DNA from: Microbacteriaceae bacterium PS02343
GTDB taxonomy: Bacteria > Actinomycetota > Actinomycetes > Actinomycetales > Microbacteriaceae
NCBI GenBank assembly: GCA_029959365.1
Contig: JASCOA010000006.1
Coordinates: forward strand, 1 to 64,000
DNA length: 64,000 bases
Reading direction: 5' to 3'
Shown: one piece after another, positions 51,218 through 58,796 of the stretch
Position numbering within the stretch: the stretch's first letter is position 1
Layout: each line of letters starts with the position of its first letter
Notes under the pieces: model-generated
What the model saw: only the letters and a program-made list of their open reading frames with translations
Told to the model about the DNA's origin: nothing
Databases searched by the model: none
Position numbers and translations under genes: made by a program

Positions 51218-52020
51218 CAGGTCGCCCCCGCGTAGCTCTGCACGAGCGCGGTCACGATGAGGCCCCAGCCGTCGACGAGGATGAAGAGCAGGATCTTGAA
51301 GGGCAGCGAGATCATGACGGGCGGCAGCATCATCATGCCGAGCGACATCAGCGCCGCGGAGACGACGAGGTCGATGACGAGGAACGGCACGAAGATGACG
51401 AAGCCGATGATGAACGCCGCGCGCAGCTCGCTGATCATGAAGGCCGGCACCAGCTGGGCCAGGCTCACGTCGTCCTGCGTGGCCGGGTTCTCGAGGCCGG
51501 CGGCGCGGGTCATGAGCGCCAGGTCCTCCTGCCGGGTGAGCCCGAGCATGAACTCGCGCAGCGGGCCGGTGGCGGTCTCGAAGGTGGTCGTGACGTCCAT
51601 CTCGCCGGCCAGGTAGGGCTGGATCGCGGTCTCGTTGATCTCGGTGATGACCGGGCTCATGATGAACAGCGACAGGAAGAGCGCGAGACCGGCGAGCACC
51701 TGGTTCGGCGGCACCGTGGGCAGCGAGAGCGCGTTGCGGGTCATCGCGAGCACGACGAAGATCTTCGTGAACGACGTCATCATGATGATGAGCGAGGGCG
51801 CCACGCCGATCAGGGTGACGGCGAGCAGCGTGACGATCGACTGCGAGGGCGTGCCGTTCGGGCCGTTGACCTCGACGCTGACGCCGCCGAGGTTCAGCGC
51901 GTCGGTGCCCGTCTGAGCGGATGCGGGCGCGGCGACCGCGAGCGCCGCCAGGAGCGCGCCGCCGAGCAGCGCGAGGGCGGAGCCGAGGAGCAGCCGACGC
52001 GCGGGGTTCGCGCCCGTCAT
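51217..52020 (-). CDS. fliP: Flagellar biosynthetic protein FliP
   Basis: A 267-residue FliP with a cleavable-type signal peptide (1-35, ending A-P-A-S-A-Q) and four membrane helices. Family blocks: S-F-T-K-I-x-V-V-L-x-x-x-R-N-A-L, P-P-N-Q-V-L-x-G-L-A-L-F, and the C-terminal S-M-G-M-M-M-L-P-P-type run (S-L-G-M-M-M-L-P-P-V). ATGA overlap with fliO. Confidence 0.96.
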   Translation of the reverse strand: MTGANPARRLLLGSALALLGGALLAALAVAAPASAQTGTDALNLGGVSVEVNGPNGTPSQSIVTLLAVTLIGVAPSLIIMMTSFTKIFVVLAMTRNALSLPTVPPNQVLAGLALFLSLFIMSPVITEINETAIQPYLAGEMDVTTTFETATGPLREFMLGLTRQEDLALMTRAAGLENPATQDDVSLAQLVPAFMISELRAAFIIGFVIFVPFLVIDLVVSAALMSLGMMMLPPVMISLPFKILLFILVDGWGLIVTALVQSYAGAT

Positions 52021-52439
52021 CGCAGCTGCTTGATCGCGCGGGCGGCCTGTCGCCAGGTGGACGCGGCGAGGATCGAGCCGTGCAGGGCTCCGCCGGCGAC
52101 CGGCGCGGGCGCGATGGCGCTCGCCAGGCCCTGCTCCTGCTGGGCGCGCTCGAGCTTCTGGGAGAAGTCGGCGACGTTGCTCGGCTCCTCGGCCGGGGCC
52201 TCGCTGCTGTGCAGCAGGTTGACGCTGTGCTCGGTCACGCCGAGCAGGAAGCGCTGGCCGTCGAGGTCGACGACCACGACCGAGGCCTTCGAGCCCACGC
52301 CCTGGCGCCCGCGCACCTGCAGCGGGTTCGCGGGACGCCCGGTGCGGCCGCGCAGGATGCGCCGCTGCACGTACCAGAGCAGCCCGACGACGACGCCCAG
52401 CGAGAGGGCGACGCGCAGGACGATGAGGAGGGTGTCCAC
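52017..52439 (-). CDS. fliO: Flagellar biosynthetic protein FliO
   Basis: A 140-residue protein with one N-terminal membrane helix (about 4-23) and a small cytoplasmic domain (V-R-G-R-Q-G-V-G-S-K-A-S-V-V-V-V-D-L-D-G-Q-R-F-L-L-G, split over residues 43-68) typical of FliO, which helps FliP assembly. GTG start 2 nt after fliN. Confidence 0.88.
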   Translation of the reverse strand: MDTLLIVLRVALSLGVVVGLLWYVQRRILRGRTGRPANPLQVRGRQGVGSKASVVVVDLDGQRFLLGVTEHSVNLLHSSEAPAEEPSNVADFSQKLERAQQEQGLASAIAPAPVAGGALHGSILAASTWRQAARAIKQLR

Positions 52440-52441
52440 GC

Positions 52442-53143
52442 TCAGCGCAGCCCTTCCTGCACGTCGAGGATCTTGGTGACCCGCACGGCGTAGTCCTGGT
52501 CGACGACGACGATCTCGCCGAGGGCGATGCGGCGGCCGTTGAGCAGGATGTCGGCGGGCGCGCCGGCCGAGCGGTCCAGCTCCACGACGGCGCCGGGCTC
52601 GAGGCCGAGCACGCTGCGCACGGGCATGCGGGTGCGGCCGATCTCGACGGTCAGCACCATCTCGACGTCGTTGATGCGGGCCAGCCGGTCCATCGCATCC
52701 GCCGGGCTCGCCGCGAGCTCGTGACCGGGCTCCGCGTGGGCGGTCAGCCGCACGGCGAACCAGCCGACCACGCCGAGGGCCGTGCGCAGCTCGAAGAAGC
52801 CGGCCTGCGCATCCGCCATCAGGGCGCTGGCGTCGTCGCGGCGCACCTCGCCGAGCACGCCGGCGCCGAGCGTGTCGACGGCGGCTTCGAGCGCGGGGCG
52901 CAGGATGGTCTCGAGCGGCAGGCTGTCGCCGCCGTCGAGGCCCTCGATGCTGAGCGGGTCCTTGAGCACGAGGCCCAGGTCGGCGCTCGTGGCGCCCACG
53001 AACGAGGCGACTACGGCGCTCGCGGCCTGGCTCGCGAGACCGCGGGGGCGCGCGGCGGCGCTCGCGGTCACGCCCGCGATGGGCAGGGACTGCGCGAGCG
53101 CCTCGGCCGCTGCTGCGGTCGAGTTGGCGGTGACGACGGTCAC
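52442..53143 (-). CDS. fliN: Flagellar motor switch protein FliN (FliY-like)
   Basis: A 233-residue protein, longer than classical FliN. The C-terminal 80 residues are a SpoA domain (V-E-M-V-L-T-V-E-I-G-R-T-R-M-P-V, L-x-P-G-A-V-V-E-L-D-R, I-A-L-G-E-I-V-V-V). The N-terminal 150 residues resemble the CheC/FliY-type region without clear phosphatase motifs. Part of the C ring with FliM and FliG. The GTG start overlaps fliM as GTGA. Confidence 0.9.
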   Translation of the reverse strand: MTVVTANSTAAAAEALAQSLPIAGVTASAAARPRGLASQAASAVVASFVGATSADLGLVLKDPLSIEGLDGGDSLPLETILRPALEAAVDTLGAGVLGEVRRDDASALMADAQAGFFELRTALGVVGWFAVRLTAHAEPGHELAASPADAMDRLARINDVEMVLTVEIGRTRMPVRSVLGLEPGAVVELDRSAGAPADILLNGRRIALGEIVVVDQDYAVRVTKILDVQEGLR

Positions 53144-54012
53144 GATGACTCCTCGGTGTCGACGATCACTCCGGCGAGTCGGCTTCCGACGGCGCCGGCG
53201 GCGGCCCGGGCGATGGACGTGCCGTGCACGCTCACCTCGAACGGGCGGTGCTGGGCATGGGGCAGGGAGAGCACGTCGCCGACCGCGAGGTCGAGGATCG
53301 TGCGGGGGGTGACGGTGAGCGGTGCGAGGCGCAGCGCGACCTCGACGGGCGCCCAGTCGAGGTGCTCGCGCAGGCGCTCCGGCGCATCCGCGATCCTCTC
53401 GACGGCGTTGGCGTTGCCGAGGCGCGGCAGCACCGCGCCGAGCGGCAGCGCCACGGTCGCGGGCGAGGAGCTGTCGCCCACGCGCACCTCGAACTCGGCC
53501 ACGAGCATGAGGTCGCTGGGTGCGGCGGCCTGGGCGAACTGCGAGTTGTAGTGGATCGAGTCGATCGACACGTTGTCGGTGAGCAGCGCGCCGAAGGAGT
53601 ACTCGAGGTCCTCGATCGCGTCGTCCATGAGATTGCGGATGAGCGACTGCTCGATCGGCGTGAAGCGCCGGTCCGGCGGGGCGACGACGCCCGAGCCGCC
53701 GAGCATCGACGAGATCCAGCCGAGCGCCGCGGCGGTGGGGAACTGGATGACGGCGCGCGCCGACTGGCCCTCGAGGTCGAGCAGCACCATCGCCGTGATC
53801 GACGGCAGCGATGCCGCGAAGGCGTCGTAGGTCTGCACGGTGAGCTGACCGAAGCCGACCTGCGACATGACGCGCACCTTGGCGGTGAGCTCGGTGCCCC
53901 ACTGGCGCGCGAAGGTCTCGAAGGCGACCTCGAGCACGCGCGACTGGTGCCGCGCGAGCGTGGTGGGTCGACTGAAGTCGTACACCTCGATCACGCGTTC
54001 CTCGTCCGTCAC
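53140..54012 (-). CDS. fliM: Flagellar motor switch protein FliM
   Basis: A 290-residue FliM: Y-D-F-S-R-P near the N-terminus, a CheC-like middle domain (L-L-D-L-E-G-Q, F-T-P-I-E-Q-S-L-I) and a C-terminal SpoA domain (about 210-285). The CheY-binding N-terminal LSQ-type peptide is not obvious. The GTG at 54012 is preferred over the one at 54021, because the latter coincides with the last base of a sigma28-like -10 box. Confidence 0.92.
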   Translation of the reverse strand: MTDEERVIEVYDFSRPTTLARHQSRVLEVAFETFARQWGTELTAKVRVMSQVGFGQLTVQTYDAFAASLPSITAMVLLDLEGQSARAVIQFPTAAALGWISSMLGGSGVVAPPDRRFTPIEQSLIRNLMDDAIEDLEYSFGALLTDNVSIDSIHYNSQFAQAAAPSDLMLVAEFEVRVGDSSSPATVALPLGAVLPRLGNANAVERIADAPERLREHLDWAPVEVALRLAPLTVTPRTILDLAVGDVLSLPHAQHRPFEVSVHGTSIARAAAGAVGSRLAGVIVDTEESS

Positions 54013-54020
54013 GCAGGGCA

Positions 54021-54047
54021 CTATCGACCCCCGGAGCGCTCGGGTTA
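54021..54047 (-). promoter_or_regulatory. Sigma28/WhiG-like promoter of fliM
   Basis: On the minus strand TAAC (54047-54044), 15-nt spacer, GTCGATAG (54028-54021). The consensus for FliA/WhiG is TAAA-N15-GCCGATAA. It lies 8 nt before the GTG at 54012, so the message may be leaderless. Confidence 0.55.
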
Positions 54048-54082
54048 GCGTCCGGTGTGCCCGCGTTCGGGGGTGCGGGTCG

Positions 54083-54967
54083 TCAGTGGCCTCCGGAGGC
54101 CTCCTCCGCGTGGGTCTCCACGGGCGCGGGCTCGGTCGGAGCGGCTCCGGCCTCCTGCTGGACGAGGTACTCCTGGGCGGCCCCGAAGAGCGCGCGCACG
54201 TCCTCCGGCTGGTCGGAGAACACCACGATGTCGGTGCGCCGGTTCGCGGCCATCGCCTCGGCGCTGTCGCCCTCCATGAGCGGCCTGGCGTCGCCGTAGC
54301 CGATCGCGCCGGCGCGGCTCGACGGCAGCCCGGCGCGCTCGACCAGGTAGCGCACGACCTCGGTGGCGCGCGCCGCCGAGAGCTCCCAGTTGGTGGCGTA
54401 CGGCGCGGCGGAGGCTCGGAAGTCGGCGTGCCCCTCGACCGCGACCTCCCAGCGCGCGGCGGCCAGCTCGTGACCGATGCCGTCGAGCACCGATTCGGCC
54501 GTGCCCGTGAGGTTGTTGCTGTTGCTGTCGAAGAAGGTCTGGGTGCCGACGAGGCGCACGGTGAGCCCCCGGTCGTCGAGCTCGAAGCTCACCGTGTTGT
54601 CGAGGCCCTGCGCCACGAGGGTGCTCGAGATGCGCTCGCGCAGCTCGGTGAAGTCCTCCACCTCCTGCAGCGCCAGGTCGAAGGGGGTCGGGTTCTCGGT
54701 GTCCTCCGAGACCAGGTCCTCGGGCACGACCGTGCCGGTCGCCGTGTCGGCGAAGCTCGTCTCGGTCTGGCCGAATCCGGTGGCCAGCGAGTTCTTGAGC
54801 TGGATGTACTTCTGATCGTCGACCGTCGAGATCGCGTAGAGCACGATGAAGAGGCACATGAGCACCGTCACCATGTCCGAGTAGGAGACGGCCCAGCGCT
54901 CGTCGGGCCCGTCGTGCCCGCCCTCGCCGTGCTCGCCGCCGCCGCGACGGCCGCGCCGGCGGCTCAC
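54083..54967 (-). CDS. motB: Flagellar motor stator protein MotB
   Basis: A 294-residue stator protein. The single membrane helix (about 28-47, Y-S-D-M-V-T-V-L-M-C-L-F-I-V-L-Y) holds the proton-binding Asp31. The C-terminal OmpA-like peptidoglycan-binding domain (about 130-265) shows V-E-G-H-A-D, N-W-E-L-S-A-A-R-A and N-R-R-T-D-I-V. The tail is Glu/Pro/His-rich. GTG start, 40 nt behind motA. Confidence 0.95.
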   Translation of the reverse strand: MSRRRGRRGGGEHGEGGHDGPDERWAVSYSDMVTVLMCLFIVLYAISTVDDQKYIQLKNSLATGFGQTETSFADTATGTVVPEDLVSEDTENPTPFDLALQEVEDFTELRERISSTLVAQGLDNTVSFELDDRGLTVRLVGTQTFFDSNSNNLTGTAESVLDGIGHELAAARWEVAVEGHADFRASAAPYATNWELSAARATEVVRYLVERAGLPSSRAGAIGYGDARPLMEGDSAEAMAANRRTDIVVFSDQPEDVRALFGAAQEYLVQQEAGAAPTEPAPVETHAEEASGGH

Positions 54968-55007
54968 GGGGCGGTCCCCGCATCCGCTCGCAGCATGCCG
55001 CCCACGG

Positions 55008-55784
55008 CTACGCCGCCTCGCTCTGCTGCTTGGGCTGGGCGCTCGGCGGGAGCATCGCCCGCAGGCGCTCCCCCAGCACGCGCGGCTGGCTGCCGGCCTG
55101 CACCGCGAGCATGCCCTCGATGACGACGGCCAGGCGCTGCTCCTCGAGCTCGGCGAGGCGCGAGAGCTTGCCGCCGATCGGCGCCCAGAAGAAGTTGGCG
55201 CTGAGCAGGCCCCACAGGGTCGCGACGAACGCCGCGGCGATCATGTGGCCGAGCTCGTCGGGCTTGTCGAGGTTCTCGAGCACGTGGGTGAGCGAGACGA
55301 CGGTGCCGACGATGCCGATGGTGGGCGCGTAGCCCGCCATGAGCATGAAGAACTTGCCGCCCTTCTTCTCCTCCTGGATCCGCGAGTCGACCGTGTCCTC
55401 GAGGATGATGCGCAGCTCCTCGGCGTCGGTGCCGTCGGCGATGTTCTGCAGGGCGTTCTTGATGAGCGGGTCGTCGACCTCGGCGGCCTCCTGCTCGAGC
55501 GCCAGCAGGCCGTCGCGGCGGGCGCGCTCGGCGTAGCCGACGATGGCCTCGATGGTCTGGGCCGGCGGGAGGACCTTGCCGACGAAGGCCTTGGGCAGCG
55601 CGAAGAGGGCCCGCTTGGCGTCGCCGATCGTGCCGCTCGCGATCGCGACGGCGATCGTGGCGCCGAAGACGAGGATCATCGGGGCCGGCAGGAGCAGCGC
55701 CTCGACGTGGGCGCCCTCCATCGTGATCATGGCGTACAGCGCACCCAGCGCGAGCAGGATGCCGATGATGGTGGAGGGGCTCAT
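55008..55784 (-). CDS. motA: Flagellar motor stator protein MotA
   Basis: A 258-residue MotA with four membrane helices (N-terminal pair near 5-50, second pair near 145-200: G-Y-A-P-T-I-G-I-V-G-T-V and A-A-A-F-V-A-T-L-W-G) and a large cytoplasmic loop that contacts FliG. The conserved prolines of the ion channel are in A-P-T-I-G. Overlaps flbD by ATGA. Confidence 0.95.
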   Translation of the reverse strand: MSPSTIIGILLALGALYAMITMEGAHVEALLLPAPMILVFGATIAVAIASGTIGDAKRALFALPKAFVGKVLPPAQTIEAIVGYAERARRDGLLALEQEAAEVDDPLIKNALQNIADGTDAEELRIILEDTVDSRIQEEKKGGKFFMLMAGYAPTIGIVGTVVSLTHVLENLDKPDELGHMIAAAFVATLWGLLSANFFWAPIGGKLSRLAELEEQRLAVVIEGMLAVQAGSQPRVLGERLRAMLPPSAQPKQQSEAA

Positions 55785-56050
55785 CGCTCGTCCTCCGCCT
55801 TCGGCAGGGCCGGCACGACCGTCAGCGGCACCGGGCCGGCGGGGGCGGACTCCTCGATGCGGCGCGCCATCGCGATGACGCGGGCGCGGAAGGCGACGAT
55901 CTCGTCGATCACCTCGTCGACCGTCTCGGTGACGACGTAGCTGACGCCGTCGACCATCACCAGGGTCGTGTCCGGACTCGCGTGCAAGCGCGCGACGAGG
56001 TCCGGGTTCACCGCGAATCGGCTGCCGTTCAGCCGCGTGACCATGATCAT
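55781..56050 (-). CDS. flbD: Flagellar protein FlbD
   Basis: An 89-residue FlbD-type protein (M-V-T-R-L-N-G-S-R-F-A-V-N-P-D-L, V-D-G-V-S-Y-V-V-x-E) of the small FlbD/SwrD family that supports motor function next to motAB. The ATG at 56050 has GGAG six bases upstream, better than the TTG at 56062. It has a C-terminal extension of about 25 residues. Confidence 0.9.
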   Translation of the reverse strand: MIMVTRLNGSRFAVNPDLVARLHASPDTTLVMVDGVSYVVTETVDEVIDEIVAFRARVIAMARRIEESAPAGPVPLTVVPALPKAEDER

Positions 56051-56094
56051 CCTGATCTCCAAGCTCGCCCGCCATCCATAGCAGGCACTCCGTA

Positions 56095-56121
56095 CTGTCG
56101 GCCGGCGGACGGTCGCGGTTA
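56095..56121 (-). promoter_or_regulatory. Sigma28/WhiG-like promoter of flbD-motA-motB
   Basis: On the minus strand TAAC (56121-56118), 15-nt spacer, GCCGACAG (56102-56095); it matches the element before fliM in both boxes and in spacing. It lies 44 nt before the flbD ATG. A GCGCCCCG/CGGGGCGC hairpin (56130-56147) lies just beyond it. Confidence 0.55.
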
Positions 56122-56199
56122 GGAGCGGGGCGCCCCGTCCGGGGCGCGGGATCGGGTGCTGCCCTTGAACCCCGACCCGTCGCTGAGGACCCTGACCGC

Positions 56200-56462
56200 A
56201 TGAGCCTCACCATCACCTGCGCGGTCGAGAGCGTCGAGCGAGCCACCGCCTTCCCCACCGCCCTCGGCTGGTCCCTCGTGCCGGAGATGTCCCGGGCGGA
56301 GGTCTCCTGCTTCGCGATCGCGCCCGACCAGTTCGTCATGCTCGGCGGGCGGGCGGATCGGCCGACGACTGCCCCTTCATGTACCAGCGCCAGTTCGACG
56401 ACCCTGACGGCTACCACTGCTCGCCGTTCTGGATGAAGCCGGACGCCGCGCCGGCCGGCTGA
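56200..56462 (+). pseudogene. Remnant of a VOC/glyoxalase-family gene
   Basis: The first 49 codons (V-E-R-A-T-A-F, A-L-G-W, V-S-C-F-A-I-A-P-D-Q-F-V-M-L-G) are an N-terminal VOC domain. Then the frame changes near 56355 and the C-terminal piece (M-Y-Q-R-Q-F-D-D-P-D-G-Y-H) ends at TGA 56460-56462. The middle of the domain, about 50 residues, is missing, so this is an internally deleted, frameshifted gene. Confidence 0.75.
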
Positions 56463-56484
56463 GCGCCGTCGCTAGGCTCGCGGC

Positions 56485-56985
56485 ATGATCGACGCGCCGA
56501 GCCCCGAGTCCACCATCCTCGCCGCGGTCGATCTGCTGCACGAGCGCGGCTACGAGGGGGCCCGCCTGCGCGCGAGCTTCTACGCCACCGGGCACTGGCG
56601 CTGCGCGGTGCACACCCCCGAGACGGGCGGGGAGACGCTCGGCGGCGACGAGGCGTTGTCGTACACGAGCGGACGCGGCGCGGACATCCTGGGCGACGGA
56701 CGAACGGCGTGGACGCCGGAGTCGCTGGCCGACGAGCTCGAGGCGCGCCTCGCCGGCGCCCCGCACGCGCACCGCCGCGACCCCGCCTACCGGGCCTGGT
56801 TCCGGGCGATGCGCGAGCGCACCGCGGGCGGCGGCTTCATCATGTGGGAGGACTTCCACCGACCCGAGGAGGACTGGCAGCGCCGCGGGCTCGTACGACT
56901 GCTCCCCGGCACCGCCGAGCTGCGCGAGGCGTGGCGCGGCCTCGACGAGTCCCACTGGACGATGCCGCTGCCGCCGGCCCCCTGA
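56485..56985 (+). CDS. Hypothetical protein
   Basis: A 166-residue soluble protein that I cannot assign. It is rich in Arg, Glu and Trp, with no signal peptide or membrane helix; the C-terminal half has F-I-M-W-E-D-F-H-R-P-E-E-D-W-Q. A TAGGCT box (56473-56478) 6 nt before the ATG supports a real, leaderless gene. With the VOC remnant it sits on the opposite strand inside the flagellar locus, a position that suggests insertion. Confidence 0.7.
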   Translation: MIDAPSPESTILAAVDLLHERGYEGARLRASFYATGHWRCAVHTPETGGETLGGDEALSYTSGRGADILGDGRTAWTPESLADELEARLAGAPHAHRRDPAYRAWFRAMRERTAGGGFIMWEDFHRPEEDWQRRGLVRLLPGTAELREAWRGLDESHWTMPLPPAP

Positions 56986-57048
56986 TCCGTTCGCGCACCG
57001 CATCCGACAGCGACGGCGGGGCACGCGCGGGCGGCGCCAGGACGCCGA

Positions 57049-57077
57049 ACGGCGCCGTCTCGAGGAGACGGCGCCGT
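57049..57077. terminator. Hairpin terminator between the hypothetical gene and flgE
   Basis: A perfect 13-bp stem, ACGGCGCCGTCTC / GAGACGGCGCCGT, with a 3-nt loop GAG, 64 nt behind the hypothetical gene and 38 nt behind the flgE stop. No U tract. It can stop transcription from both sides and so separates flgE from flbD. Confidence 0.75.
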
Positions 57078-57114
57078 GGCGCGACGCGGGGGTTCGGGTC
57101 CCCCGCGATCCGGA

Positions 57115-58293
57115 TCAGCGCTTGAGGTTCGACAGCTCCTGGAGCACCTCGTCGCTGGTGGTGATGATGCGGGCGTTCGCCTGGAAGCCGCGCTGCGCGA
57201 CGATCAGGTTCGTGAACTCCTGCGAGAGGTCGACGTTCGACATCTCGAGCGCGCCGGTCAGCAGCGCGCCGCGGCCCTCGGTGCCCGGGGCGCCGACCGT
57301 GGGCGCGCCGGAGTTGACGCTCGCGCGGTAGGTCGAGCCGCCGGCCTTCTCGAGGCCCGCCGGGTTGATGAAGCTCGCCACCGCGATCTGGCCGAGCACC
57401 TGCTGCTCGCCGTTCGAGAACAGGCCCAGGATGCTGCCGTCGTTCGAGATCGAGTAGCTGTCGAGCGTGCCCGCGGCGTTGCCGTCCTGCTCGCTGATCG
57501 AGATCGTCGAGATGTTCGGGAAGGTGGTCACGTCGGCCAGGTCGACCGCGATGCCGCCGACCGTGAAGGCGCCGCCGCCGCTGACCGCGTTGCCGGTGAA
57601 GGCGAGGGTGCCGGTGTAGGCCGTGGCCGGGTCGCCGGTCGAGGCGTTGACGGACCAGTTGCCGTCGGCCTGCGCGGTGAGGCGCAGGGTGAGCGTGAGC
57701 TCGTTGCCGTCGGCGTCGTAGACGTCGATCGTGCGCACGAGCTCCTTGCCGGCGTCGGAGCCGGCCGGGATGGTGCCCGTGACGGTGGCGTTCCGCGTCT
57801 GCGTCGACGGGTTCACCGCGCCGTAGGGCAGCTGGATGCTCGAGAGCTGGCCGCCCTGCTGCACGACGCCGTCCTGCGCGTTCCAGCCCTGCACCATCTC
57901 GCCGTTCGGGCCGACGAGGCGGCCGTTCGAGTCGAACTCGAAGGCGCCGGCGCGGGTGTAGAGCGTCTCGCCGCCGGACTGCACCATGAAGAAGCCGTCG
58001 CCCGAGATGAGCATGTCGGTGCCCTTGCCGGTGGTCTGAGCGGACCCCTGGCCGAAGTTGGTCGTGATCGCGGCGACCTGCACGCCGAGCCCGACCTGCG
58101 CCGGGTTGGTGCCGCCGATCTCGCCCTGCGGCGTGCCCGCGGCTCGGGTGAGCTGCGAGAGCGTGTCCTGGAACTGCGTGGCGGAGCTCTTGAAGCCCGT
58201 GGTGTTGACGTTGGCGATGTTGTTGCCGGTGACGTCGAGCATGGTCTGGTGCGAGCGGAGGCCGGAGATGCCGGAGTAGAGCGAGCGGAGCAT
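57115..58293 (-). CDS. flgE: Flagellar hook protein FlgE
   Basis: A 392-residue hook protein with the axial-protein N-terminus (M-L-R-S-L-Y-S-G-I-S-G-L, G-N-N-I-A-N-V-N-T-T-G-F-K) and the matching C-terminus (V-D-L-S-Q-E-F-T-N-L-I-V-A-Q-R-G-F-Q-A-N-A-R). The middle carries the variable hook domains. Exported by the flagellar apparatus, without signal peptide. It lies 27 nt behind flgD with a GAAAGG ribosome site. Confidence 0.96.
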   Translation of the reverse strand: MLRSLYSGISGLRSHQTMLDVTGNNIANVNTTGFKSSATQFQDTLSQLTRAAGTPQGEIGGTNPAQVGLGVQVAAITTNFGQGSAQTTGKGTDMLISGDGFFMVQSGGETLYTRAGAFEFDSNGRLVGPNGEMVQGWNAQDGVVQQGGQLSSIQLPYGAVNPSTQTRNATVTGTIPAGSDAGKELVRTIDVYDADGNELTLTLRLTAQADGNWSVNASTGDPATAYTGTLAFTGNAVSGGGAFTVGGIAVDLADVTTFPNISTISISEQDGNAAGTLDSYSISNDGSILGLFSNGEQQVLGQIAVASFINPAGLEKAGGSTYRASVNSGAPTVGAPGTEGRGALLTGALEMSNVDLSQEFTNLIVAQRGFQANARIITTSDEVLQELSNLKR

Positions 58294-58320
58294 GGCTGTC
58301 GCCTTTCGGTAGGAGCGGAT

Positions 58321-58782
58321 TCAGACGGTCGCCGCACCCGATGCGGCGTCCGTCGAGGTGGTGGTGGTCGAGGGGGCGACGCCGCTGATGGCGTCGAGCG
58401 CGACGGGCTTGCCGCCGACGTTCACGGAGGGCGGACTGGTCGCGAAGGAGATCGACTCGGCGAGACCGGTGACGGTGACGCCGTCGGCGCCGAGGTAGCT
58501 GACCTGCTGGCCGACGAGCGAGGCGGCGGCCGAGCGCATCTGCAGCCCGAAGCTCTCCTCGGTGAGGCCCTGCAGGGTCGTGAGGCTCTCCATCATGGCG
58601 AGCTGCGTGGTCTGCGCCATCATCTCGTTCGTGTCCATGGGGCTGGAGGGGTCCTGGTTGCGCAGCTGGGTCACCAGCAGCTCCAGGAACACCTCGCTGT
58701 CGAGCGACTTCGACGGCGCCGCGGCGCTCGACGCGGCGGTCGCGGCGGTGCCGGGGGCACCGACGGGGGTGACGATGGTCAT
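58321..58782 (-). CDS. flgD: Flagellar hook assembly protein FlgD
   Basis: A 153-residue FlgD, the scaffold for hook polymerisation. The N-terminal export/cap region shows F-L-E-L-L-V-T-Q-L-R-N-Q-D-P-S-S-P-M-D (near 32-50). The C-terminal part is short compared with E. coli and lacks a full FlgD Ig domain, as in several Gram-positives. GGAGGAA precedes the ATG. Confidence 0.94.
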   Translation of the reverse strand: MTIVTPVGAPGTAATAASSAAAPSKSLDSEVFLELLVTQLRNQDPSSPMDTNEMMAQTTQLAMMESLTTLQGLTEESFGLQMRSAAASLVGQQVSYLGADGVTVTGLAESISFATSPPSVNVGGKPVALDAISGVAPSTTTTSTDAASGAATV

Positions 58783-58796
58783 GGTGTTCCTCCGGC

